DNA of 64,000 nucleotides. Source: Membranihabitans maritimus. GTDB lineage: Bacteria; Bacteroidota; Bacteroidia; Chitinophagales; Saprospiraceae. The position numbers were made by a program, and so were the translations under genes. How positions within the stretch are numbered: the stretch's first letter is position 1; the number at the start of each line of letters is the position of its first letter. Location of the stretch: positions 1 to 64,000 of the forward strand of contig NZ_JAJSLW010000023.1 in NCBI RefSeq assembly GCF_021729145.1. Reading direction: 5' to 3'. This document shows, one piece after another, positions 35,361 to 43,646 of the stretch. The notes below the pieces were generated by a model. That model saw only the letters and a program-made list of their open reading frames with translations. It searched no databases and had not been told where the DNA came from.

Positions 35361-38162
35361 ATGAAATGGCTGTGTGTATTAATTATTTTCTTTTTAATAT
35401 TTGAAAATAGTGCTCGTAGCCAGGAGGTATATACCATCAATAAAGGACAGTTTTACAAGTATAATTTATATACCTGTCAAAAGGAAGAGATGCCGGGACT
35501 ATCAGTTTTTATTGGAGAAGGTAACACTTTGCGAAATATGTTTTTTCATCCCGATGGTTTTGTGTATGGCATATTTAATGATTCATTACTGATTCGTTAT
35601 CATCCTGTAAAGCATAAAACTGAAACTGTAGCTGATATTTTTGATTTAATTGAAATGCGAGAATACAGTACTTCTGTATATGGTATTGCTATCTCAGAAG
35701 AGGGTGTGTTTTATTTATCCCCCAACCATTTTGTATATGACTACGATGTTCGAAACGGTGATATAAATGAAATTATTTATGAAGGAGATCCGTTTTTAAT
35801 ACTTACCGGACTGATTAGTGGTTTTTACGGTAATTTGATATTTCGGGAATTAGCAGGAGACGAATATGTAGTTTGGGACCCCGAAGCAGATACTGTAAAA
35901 CGATTTGAATTTGAATCATCTCTTCCTATGGCCCGAAGTAGTGGTAGAAACGGACTTCTTTATGAAAAATGTGGTTCTAGGTATAATATTACTCATGTGA
36001 GGAATTCAGTAAGTACTTCTTCTATTTTTGCCATAATTAATTTTGACGAACAAAAGTATTCGGCCAGGTGTCCTGAAGCTGCAAGTAGTTTTGCAGCCAA
36101 AATTCCCTATTATAGCATTACAGATCCAACTATGTTCCGCCAATCACCGCTTCGAATTGACCTTGATGCAGACAATTCAACAGGGCATATAGCGGCAGGG
36201 TATTATGATACACTTACCATGTGCCGGGATGATGTACCGATAGTGGATGAAGATATAGAGCTTTCTGCTTGTGATGCCGAAATTGATTATATCTCCTTCC
36301 GGTTAAAATATTATGATGATCCTTATATAACAAGTGAGTATTTGGATGTACCGGGAGGTAAACAGTTATCGGACTCCCATTGGATATGGGAGAACCCTCA
36401 TGGTAGTGATGAGGATAAAATCAAAGAGTTCCTTAAAAGTATCCGTTACTATGCCCAATGGACCGGAGGGAAACAAAAAGAGAGAGTAGTAATTACCACG
36501 ATGCATGTGGGAGAGGATAGTACCTCTTCATGGTCCGTAATGGCACTGGAATCAGATGAAGTATTTGCAGGGCGGGATACGATGGTAGAATATTGTAATC
36601 CCGATTCTACCATTGACCTTACGACTTATCTCGAAAAAGGAGTAGATAGGGAAAATGGCCGTTTTGAGCCGGAATTGTCTGGCTCGGGAAGTATTTTTGA
36701 CCCCGGTACTGATCCTGATGGGCCGTATTTTTATATTTTGGAGAAGGATGCTTGTATAGATACAGCGGTATTGACGTTAGAATACGTTTCGCTTCAGAAC
36801 CTGTCTTTTGATACGGTGCGTATGTGCCCGGGGCAACAACTACAGGTCGGGTTTCCCCCGGGCTTGTATGATCGTGTACAATGGGGAGAAGATACAATAG
36901 GAGATTCTATTTTACTGACCGGAAATGAAAGTAGCATTTTGCCCGTTGAATTGTCTGCTATGGGGTGTGTTATTGTTGATACCATCAATATTTTAGTAGA
37001 AAGTGATTACAGTGCCGTAAAAGACACCACGATACTATATTGTGGAGGAGAATCTTCGATTGATTTGGGTAAATATTTGCCTTATCCGGAATCCGGAAGG
37101 TTCCAACCGTCTTTGGCAGAAGGCCACTTAATTTTTAGACCTGGTATCGATGATCCTGGTGAATATTTGTATATCGTAGGTGAAGGGGGCTGTGCGGATA
37201 CGGCCAGTGTAATTATGGAAATCCGGGAACTTACAGGCCCTGAAATAGCTAATATTACCTTATGTCAGGGCAGCAACAAGCGGTTAGGTGTGCCTCCGGG
37301 TGAATATGATTCAGTGGAGTGGTGGAACGGAGAGACGGGAGATACGACTTTGTTGGAGTCATCGGAATTGGTTGATTCGTTGTGGGTTCGGGTAACTCTC
37401 GGATCTTGTTCGGTTGTTGCTTCATTTGAAGTAAATATGGTATTGGAGGAGATCCGGTTTCCGGAATGGATAGGGGATACTGTAGAAATTTGTCAGGATA
37501 ATCCGTATTTATTTCTGGATTCGATGTTGGATTCGCTGATTGTAAATAGTCGGGATAGATATGTCCCACCCGCTGATTCTATTTATTTAGATAACAGTGG
37601 TTATTATCTTTTGAAGGGGTATAGAGGAAGTTGTTCGATCGAGAAAGAAATTTGGGCAAATATAACTCCTGACCTGGGAACAGAATATAGTGGGGAAGTG
37701 GAATGGTGCCCGGAAGAAGAATCCCAACTAACCTTACCTGAAGGAACTGATTTTACATCCATGTGGGAGGGAGGAGAGACAGGTGCTATAAATATTACAG
37801 CAGGGGGATTATATCCGTTTGTCATACGTACTGAAAATTGTGTATATAATGGAGAATACAATGTAATTCTCCCTGAAGACTGCAAAGAAGAGGATTGTAA
37901 AGTAGTAATTCCCAATGCCGTATCCCCTAACGGGGACGGGATAAATGATGGTTTAAAAGTCTATACTCCAGGCTGTGCCGGTATTGAATCATTGGTCCTG
38001 TGGGATAAATGGGGGAATAATTTATTTTCTTCAAATGGGCCGGAAGTCGGATTTGAAGTATGGGATAGACTACCTCCGGGGGTGTATTTGGTACAAGTGA
38101 TCGCCATAGATCAAAATGGGGACTCATTTGTTGGGTCCGGTTCCGTATTGGCCATTAAATAA
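35361..38162 (+). CDS. large secreted T9SS type B (CHU_C) protein
   Basis: From ATG 35361 the protein has 933 residues with signal peptide MKWLCVLIIFFLIFENSARS; the longer ORF adds 18 residues from upstream. Residues ~20-310 have repeated beta-propeller-like blades (VFIGEGNTLRN, IFNDSLLIRYHP, LTGLISGFYGNLIF). The centre (~310-840) is a set of Ig-like/adhesin repeats marked by paired cysteines and motifs such as DTAVLTLEYVS and MCPGQQLQVGFPPG. The end (~845-933: VIPNAVSPNGDGINDGLKV...LWDKWGNNLF...VLAIK) is the gliding-motility C-terminal sorting domain. It is likely a surface or secreted adhesin. A MITE copy sits at its stop codon. Confidence 0.9.
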   Translation: MKWLCVLIIFFLIFENSARSQEVYTINKGQFYKYNLYTCQKEEMPGLSVFIGEGNTLRNMFFHPDGFVYGIFNDSLLIRYHPVKHKTETVADIFDLIEMREYSTSVYGIAISEEGVFYLSPNHFVYDYDVRNGDINEIIYEGDPFLILTGLISGFYGNLIFRELAGDEYVVWDPEADTVKRFEFESSLPMARSSGRNGLLYEKCGSRYNITHVRNSVSTSSIFAIINFDEQKYSARCPEAASSFAAKIPYYSITDPTMFRQSPLRIDLDADNSTGHIAAGYYDTLTMCRDDVPIVDEDIELSACDAEIDYISFRLKYYDDPYITSEYLDVPGGKQLSDSHWIWENPHGSDEDKIKEFLKSIRYYAQWTGGKQKERVVITTMHVGEDSTSSWSVMALESDEVFAGRDTMVEYCNPDSTIDLTTYLEKGVDRENGRFEPELSGSGSIFDPGTDPDGPYFYILEKDACIDTAVLTLEYVSLQNLSFDTVRMCPGQQLQVGFPPGLYDRVQWGEDTIGDSILLTGNESSILPVELSAMGCVIVDTINILVESDYSAVKDTTILYCGGESSIDLGKYLPYPESGRFQPSLAEGHLIFRPGIDDPGEYLYIVGEGGCADTASVIMEIRELTGPEIANITLCQGSNKRLGVPPGEYDSVEWWNGETGDTTLLESSELVDSLWVRVTLGSCSVVASFEVNMVLEEIRFPEWIGDTVEICQDNPYLFLDSMLDSLIVNSRDRYVPPADSIYLDNSGYYLLKGYRGSCSIEKEIWANITPDLGTEYSGEVEWCPEEESQLTLPEGTDFTSMWEGGETGAINITAGGLYPFVIRTENCVYNGEYNVILPEDCKEEDCKVVIPNAVSPNGDGINDGLKVYTPGCAGIESLVLWDKWGNNLFSSNGPEVGFEVWDRLPPGVYLVQVIAIDQNGDSFVGSGSVLAIK

Positions 38163-38343
38163 CGTGAGCTCGACGAATAATTGATTCTGTCATTTTTTTG
38201 CGAAAAATGCAATGCGCAAGGCATCACTTTGTGGAAATCAATGCCAGAATCGACATCTTACCTTGATTTCCACCCTGGGTGCCAACCCAGGGTTAATTAT
38301 ATTTCGCTCCTTCAGAGCTCTTTTTTCTCTGCAGAACTCACGT
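38162..38343 (-). mobile_element. MITE-like element, copy 3 (182 bp, inverted orientation)
   Basis: The ends ACGTGAGCTCGAC and GAACTCACGT pair as inverted repeats, and a 6-bp direct repeat TAAATA flanks it (38156-38161 and 38344-38349). It is in the opposite direction to copies 1 and 2. Internal hairpins are perfect: CCCTGGGT/ACCCAGGG (38273-38292) and GTGGAAATCA/TGATTTCCAC (38231-38273). The insertion point falls in the stop codon of the T9SS gene (its last base is the first base of the element) and ends 12 bp from the stop of the convergent amidohydrolase gene. Confidence 0.85.
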
Positions 38344-38355
38344 TAAATAAACAAA

Positions 38356-41300
38356 TCAATGCATTCCACAACCACATTGTCCGGGGAGTTTGCCGTGTGA
38401 ATCCAATTGACCCGGTGCGGTGTAGCCACTTCCTTTTTCCTGGAAATAAAAATGGGGGGCAGGTTGTTGTGCCGGCCAAAGCTGCTTCATGGTTTCACTT
38501 TCAAATACTTCACCATTAATTACCGTATATTCCAGGTCCCGGCTATTGTGGATGTCTTCCAGGGGATTGCTGTTAAGAATGAGAAAGTCTGCCAATTTCC
38601 CTTTTTTCAGACTGCCGATTTGATGATCCATTCCGAGGTATTGGGCTCCATTCATTGTTGCCGCTTTCAGGGCTTCGTGATTGGACATTCCTCCAGAGGC
38701 CAGCATCCAGAGTTCCCAATGGGCACCTAATCCCTGCAATTGGCCATGGGCGCCCAAATTTATTTTGACACCGCTTTCTTTCAATTTCTTCAGGCTTTCA
38801 GCGACTAGCATATGGCCGTTAATATATTCTTCTTCGGGGATTTTGGTCCTGTGCCTGGCCCGGCTGTCCAATACAAATTTTGGAGTGAAATTCAGGAGTT
38901 TTTCATTTTCCCAAACATTGGATTTTTGATAATAGTAATATTCTCCTGTAATGCTTCCGTAATTCACAATGAGGGTTGGAGTATTATGGCTACCCGAGGC
39001 GGCCCAAAAGTCAATGACATCATTGTATAACGGGGCGACAGGAATGTTATGCTCTATTCCCGTGTGTCCATCGGCAATTTGATTCATATTGTGATTGAAA
39101 GTCGAACCTCCTTCGGGCATTACCAGGATATTCTCTTTTATTGCAGCTGAAATAACTTGTTGTCGTTGGTCCCTGCGGGGCTGATTATATGATTTTACAC
39201 TAAAAGCCCCATATGCTTTGGTTCTCCGGATGGCGGATAATGCGTCTTCTTTACTGTTTATCACCGCTTTGAAATCACCATCAGCACCGTATAATATCGT
39301 ACCGGTAGAAAATAACCGTGGACCTTTCATCTCCCCGGCCCTGATCATTTCGCTGTGTGAAAAAATCATTTCACTGTTGCTGGACGGATCGTGTGCAGTA
39401 GTTACACCATACGCCAGGTTGGCCCAATAATACCAATTTTTTTGAGGACTAAGGCCATATCTGAAGTCTCCAAGATGGCCATGCACATCTATGATCCCGG
39501 GCATAATGGTTTTGCCCTTGCAGTCTATTACTTCCATTTCTTCCGGGATCGTTAGATCCTGGCTTCTTCCGATTTGTTCAATGGTATTACCATTGACTAT
39601 AATGGTTCCATCTTCTAATATCTGATCGTTTTCCATGGTAATGACTCGAGCATGGGTGAATGCGATCCTGCTATCGGGTTGAGCGCTTTCAATATCGAGG
39701 TGAATAGAGATGCCGGTGGTGTCCATGGGAGGGAGGCTGTCCCGGCTTCCTTCGAGGAATGTAAAGCGGTCCGTTAGTTGGTCCGTAAAATACGTCTCCC
39801 CCAGCATCCAGTGCAGTTCCTTGCTATCGGCACTCCAGTGGATATTGATTCCTGCATCTTTGGCGACTTGTGCCAGGGGAAGGCTTTTCATGGAATGGTT
39901 CAGGGTCAATTCCTTCCCGGATTTGGGCAACGGTGCAACATACACTTTGTATAATTCGGACCACGCTATCCATTGATTATCCGGGCTGGGGACAAATCGA
40001 TGCGCATATTTGGCTTCATATAATTTTTCCGATTTCCTGCCATCCAGATCAATTTTGTGAAAACTTTTGTCGATTGATCCAAACAAGTAACCTCCCTGCT
40101 GATAGTAAATAAAATTGTCGTCTTTTGAAAATGAAGGGAACTGCCCGTCTTCAGTTACCAATTTCTCATTGGTTCCGTCTGTATTCATTATGTGAATGCC
40201 CGGATCGAGCGTATAGGTATAACCCTGATGGATATTGCCGCTTTCTTTCCTGAAAACAATTTTGCTTCCATCATTAGAGAAGGATGGATTTCGGTAAATT
40301 CCTTTGTGGGAAGTAATTTGGACCGGCTTGCCACCATTGAGATCCATGATCCATATAGCTCCCTTTTCAGTATCAGACCAACTGACGAAAACCAGTTGGT
40401 GCCCGTCTTTGCTAAAGTTGGGTTCGAATAGAAATGGCTCCATATCCACGAGTACCCGGGGATTGCCATTGGGTAAGTCTTTTTCCCACAATTTACCCAA
40501 TGCGCTAAATATAAGTGTTTTTCCATCCGGACTGGTCTGTGCATGGCGGATAACTTTTGCCCGGAAATGCTGCGTAAAAGCGTCGTTTTGGAAAGATAAA
40601 GCAGGAACTATATCTTTTTTTGCTTTGACCTGGAAAGGAATGGTCTTAGCTGTTTTATCTTCAACATTGACTTCCCAAATCTTTCCTTGCGACCAGATTA
40701 TGATAAATTTGCCATCGGGTGTCCAGTCAAAACCCGGATAGGTCCCGAAAATAGCCCAGGCTTCCTGCTGGTCTTTTGAAAGTCTTTTCCAGATTGGAAA
40801 TATTTCACCTGTTTCCAGATCGAAGATGTTAAGTATTGATTGAGTGCCCACTCTCCGGACAAAGGCCAGTTCCTTACCCGATGGGCTGACCTGGGGGCGG
40901 GAAGAACCACCGGATATATGTATCAGCGTTTTGGTTTTTCCGCTTTCAAAACTATATCTTTTGATGGCGTAGATGGTCTTGTTAGGGTCTTTATTGTATT
41001 GAAAGCTTCCACCGGGGTAGACATCTTCACTGTAGTACATGTATTTCCCATCCGGTGATATGGTTGGCTCATTGACGTCTTGTTGGTCGTTTTTCCTTTT
41101 CGTCAGTTGAATACCGGATCCACCTGTTTTGTGGTACATCCACATTTCTCCGGCACCGAGGGATCGGCCGGAGGTGAAATGCTTCCTGGCAACAATATAA
41201 TTACCATCGGGCATCCAATCGCCGTTATTGAGAAGCCGGAAACTTTCCTCCGTTATGGCCTTTGCATGGTTTCCTTTCGTGTCCATTACCCATATATTGT

Positions 41301-41625
41301 CACCGCCACCCGCATCACTGGTGTATAAAATTTGATCCCCTGATGGACTGAATCTTGGCTGTATGTCCCAGGAGATACCTTCTTTTAGGGCTTTGGCCAT
41401 TCCGCCTTCACGCGGGACCGTATAGATATCTCCCAGTATATCAAATACGATGGTATTGCCATCCGGGCTCACGTCCAGATTCATCCAGGTCCCTTCATCC
41501 CAGGAAAACTCGTAGGATTCATAGGGGAGGGGCGGATGGTTAACATTCCATTGGGATGTGTCTGATTGCGCCCCTAAATGGATAATCAAAAATAGGTGGA
41601 TGATAAGTGTGTATAATAATTTCAT
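38356..41625 (-). CDS. TolB-like propeller/amidohydrolase fusion protein
   Basis: From ATG 41625 the protein has 1089 residues and a signal peptide (MKLLYTLIIHLFLIIHLGAQ). Residues ~40-640 carry WD40-like/TolB-type propeller repeats (SPDGNTIVFDILGDIYTV, SPSGDQILYTSD, SPDGKYMYYSED, SNDGSKIVFRKESG). The C-terminal ~400 residues are an amidohydrolase: metal motif GIIDVHGHLGDF, later IEHNI and NLGAHGQLQG, and the closing GSLKKGKLADFLILNSNP. Proteins of this layout are known in Bacteroidota and probably cleave cyclic amides, dipeptides or similar in the periplasm. An alternative start is ATG 41634. It ends CGCGMH. Confidence 0.9.
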   Translation of the reverse strand: MKLLYTLIIHLFLIIHLGAQSDTSQWNVNHPPLPYESYEFSWDEGTWMNLDVSPDGNTIVFDILGDIYTVPREGGMAKALKEGISWDIQPRFSPSGDQILYTSDAGGGDNIWVMDTKGNHAKAITEESFRLLNNGDWMPDGNYIVARKHFTSGRSLGAGEMWMYHKTGGSGIQLTKRKNDQQDVNEPTISPDGKYMYYSEDVYPGGSFQYNKDPNKTIYAIKRYSFESGKTKTLIHISGGSSRPQVSPSGKELAFVRRVGTQSILNIFDLETGEIFPIWKRLSKDQQEAWAIFGTYPGFDWTPDGKFIIIWSQGKIWEVNVEDKTAKTIPFQVKAKKDIVPALSFQNDAFTQHFRAKVIRHAQTSPDGKTLIFSALGKLWEKDLPNGNPRVLVDMEPFLFEPNFSKDGHQLVFVSWSDTEKGAIWIMDLNGGKPVQITSHKGIYRNPSFSNDGSKIVFRKESGNIHQGYTYTLDPGIHIMNTDGTNEKLVTEDGQFPSFSKDDNFIYYQQGGYLFGSIDKSFHKIDLDGRKSEKLYEAKYAHRFVPSPDNQWIAWSELYKVYVAPLPKSGKELTLNHSMKSLPLAQVAKDAGINIHWSADSKELHWMLGETYFTDQLTDRFTFLEGSRDSLPPMDTTGISIHLDIESAQPDSRIAFTHARVITMENDQILEDGTIIVNGNTIEQIGRSQDLTIPEEMEVIDCKGKTIMPGIIDVHGHLGDFRYGLSPQKNWYYWANLAYGVTTAHDPSSNSEMIFSHSEMIRAGEMKGPRLFSTGTILYGADGDFKAVINSKEDALSAIRRTKAYGAFSVKSYNQPRRDQRQQVISAAIKENILVMPEGGSTFNHNMNQIADGHTGIEHNIPVAPLYNDVIDFWAASGSHNTPTLIVNYGSITGEYYYYQKSNVWENEKLLNFTPKFVLDSRARHRTKIPEEEYINGHMLVAESLKKLKESGVKINLGAHGQLQGLGAHWELWMLASGGMSNHEALKAATMNGAQYLGMDHQIGSLKKGKLADFLILNSNPLEDIHNSRDLEYTVINGEVFESETMKQLWPAQQPAPHFYFQEKGSGYTAPGQLDSHGKLPGQCGCGMH

Positions 41626-41839
41626 AGCTCTCATAAATGTTAGTCCATGCACTTTTTTGTGTAAATATGGAACACAAAAATAAGAAACTATTTTCATCCA
41701 ATTTTTTGATATCCGTTACCGGTGATTTCTGCTGAAATTTTAAATTCACCTGTAGCATACAGTCTGATTCCTGGCTCTTGCCATAGGTGTAATTCTGTGA
41801 CAGACTTACTTGCTCACCGGCTTGTAATCTGTCTACCAG

Positions 41840-41946
41840 TCCTAAGTGGAAACCGGATCGTTAACCCGCGTATAAGACACATGCAGGGAAAGGGCTGGAG
41901 TGCCGAATTATTGCCGTATGTATCACAGAATTTTCCTGATATAAGT
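41840..41946 (+). repeat. ~105-bp direct duplication, copy 1
   Basis: This copy and 42304-42410 share long runs such as CCCGCGTATAAG, CACATGCAGGGAAAGGG and the final ATAAGT. They are about 465 bp apart, in the same orientation, and upstream of the switchable lipoprotein gene. Confidence 0.65.
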
Positions 41947-42078
41947 TTGCGCTATCTAAAAAAGTAATTTTTTTTTGCATTTACATTGCTGTAAATATCA
42001 TTATCAGCAATTTCTACTGAAAATTTTTCTTCGTTAAAACTCCATTTGGCCTGTTCGAGTTATTATTTTATTTGTTGC

Positions 42079-42267
42079 GACAGGGTCCCGAAAGGGTCTG
42101 TCCCGACCCCCGAGGGGTTGGATTCTATTAGCGATTCGTCAAAACGATTGTTTCGACCTCAGAGAGGTCGGATAAGCTCCCATTCTTCTAAAATTCTCCC
42201 TTCCAATTTTTGGGTTGGATTGAACATCAAATAGTAAAACAGGTAATCCGACACCCTCCGGGGTCGC
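42079..42267. repeat. cluster of REP-like GC-rich hairpins
   Basis: Four imperfect or perfect palindromes follow each other: 42079-42102 (GACAG...CTGTC enclosing CCCGAAAGGG), 42103-42121 (GACCCCCGAGGGGTT), 42154-42170 (CGACCTC/GAGGTCG) and 42249-42267 (ACACCCTCCGGGGTCG). They resemble the palindromes at 16967-17040. Confidence 0.6.
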
Positions 42268-42303
42268 CGATCCTGTTTTGCGCGTCCTTCTAACTCATTT
42301 TTA

Positions 42304-42410
42304 CCTCAAGTGAAATTGGGATCTTTACCCCGCGTATAAGCCACATGCAGGGAAAGGGTTGGTGAGCTGAATTACTGTAGATTATGTTAGAGCGATTTCC
42401 TGAAATAAGT
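42304..42410 (+). repeat. ~105-bp direct duplication, copy 2
   Basis: Second copy of the sequence at 41840-41946; see that entry for the shared runs. Confidence 0.65.
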
Positions 42411-42610
42411 ACCTTTTTGATTATCTTTTTTTCTACTATTAAAAAAAGTAAGATTTTTATGAATTTATATTGTTGTGTATGATTATTGCAAATGGTTTAT
42501 GTAATATATTGATTATCAGTCTATTTTTGAAGTTGCTATTTTTATATAGACAACAATGTTATTACCAAATTATATTCTTGATATTGATTTAAATTTATTT
42601 TTTAGATTTA

Positions 42611-42618
42611 TAATTTTG
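42611..42618 (+). promoter_or_regulatory. candidate -7 box for the switchable lipoprotein gene
   Basis: TAATTTTG matches the Bacteroidota -7 consensus TAnnTTTG, 67 nt before the ATG at 42685. The surrounding DNA is very A+T-rich, so the match alone is weak. Confidence 0.35.
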
Positions 42619-42684
42619 ATTTTATAGAATTTTCTATACTTTTATCAAAGTAATTAATTTGTTAATACTTAAATTTTTTAGATT

Positions 42685-43627
42685 ATGAAAAAATCACAAC
42701 TTTCAACTTTCAACTTTCAACTTTCAGCGTAAATTCTTTCTTTATTTCGGGTTGATTTTCAGTTTTATTTCTTTGTTTTCTTGTCAGCAAGAAAGTGATA
42801 TTGTGCCTTCTCCAAAAACCATTACTATCGAAGAGGAGAATGGTTACCTCGTTTTTAAAGATATTGATCAGGTAAAAGACTTTTTACAAGAACGTGATAA
42901 ATACTCGATTCCGGATGGCTTTGTTACTTTGAATAAGCGGTTAAATAACTTATTGGCGCAGTATCATAATGACGGTACTGAAATAGAAGACTTATCAAGT
43001 TATTATAAATTACCAAAAGGTTCTTTGCCAAGATCATCTTTTCGGTTTCATAGTTTTGGCCCCATTTTGAATACGGACCATCTCGTGAAGATCGGGAATG
43101 ACCTTTTGAAATTTGACTTTGACGAATTGAAATCGGCTAATTCTTCTGCAATAGAGTCCTTTGAAAGACAAGATTTTGAAATATTGAAAACAACTTCTAC
43201 ACGAAAGTATATGGTGAAACCACAGACCCGGGACTGGGAAACAATAGATGTACCTTGTGGCAATGCTTACTTGGATATGCAGGAACTATATGGAAATATT
43301 TTCGCTTTTATGGGAATTAATTCCGAATATCCTATGCAATCAGGTTGGACGGTAATTGGAGTAGATAATGGAGGTACCATTTCTTACACCGGCTATTCTA
43401 CTAATATACCGGTTGATGTATATCCCATGCCTTCAAGTTATGACGGTGAAGAAGAATGGCCTCAGTTAATAGGAAGTGGTATCGCACCATGTGGGAATAA
43501 AACGGTTACTTTGTATTTGGATGACGCTCGTGCCGATTGGTTAGGGTTTATAAACGAGGAAAATGATCACTGTGGTGGGTATAAGCTTCTTGGGCAAATA
43601 TCAGAAGTCATGAATCGTTGTAATTAG
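42685..43627 (+). pseudogene. hypothetical lipoprotein, out of frame through a 7-bp repeat (likely phase-variable)
   Basis: From ATG 42685 the reading frame ends after 15 codons (MKKSQLSTFNFQLSA) because it crosses four copies of CAACTTT. One copy fewer joins the start to the long downstream frame (from 42752) and gives MKKSQLSTFNFQRKFFLYF continuing into GLIFSFISLFSCQQ: basic start, hydrophobic core and lipobox LFSC. The remaining ORF is intact to TAG 43627 (~290 residues), so this is a switched-off gene, not a decayed one. The mature part has no recognised family: an acidic helical half, then a beta-rich half with DVPCGNAYLDMQ and cysteines at 259-290. It ends 19 nt before the T9SS adhesin gene and is probably co-transcribed. 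Confidence 0.8.
42697..42726 (+). repeat. perfect CAACTTT heptamer tandem repeat (4 copies)
   Basis: Four identical copies fill 42697-42724, with CA of a fifth. The tract lies at codons 5-14 of the gene. Adding or removing one unit shifts the frame by one base; three or six copies give the open state. Confidence 0.95.
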
Positions 43628-43646
43628 TGGAGAGCTTATATCGTTT

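Larger units (their letters stand above)
41626..42684. other. 1.06-kb intergenic region with repeats
   Basis: The region between the divergent amidohydrolase and lipoprotein genes contains a ~105-bp sequence in two direct copies (41840-41946, 42304-42410), REP-like hairpins between them, and the candidate promoter box at 42611. No protein-coding ORF is credible. Confidence 0.7.

Noticed and set aside
42752..43627. Lipoprotein starting at the TTG 42752
   Set aside because: This start gives a signal peptide without any basic residue; the repaired ATG 42685 start is much better and explains the repeat.
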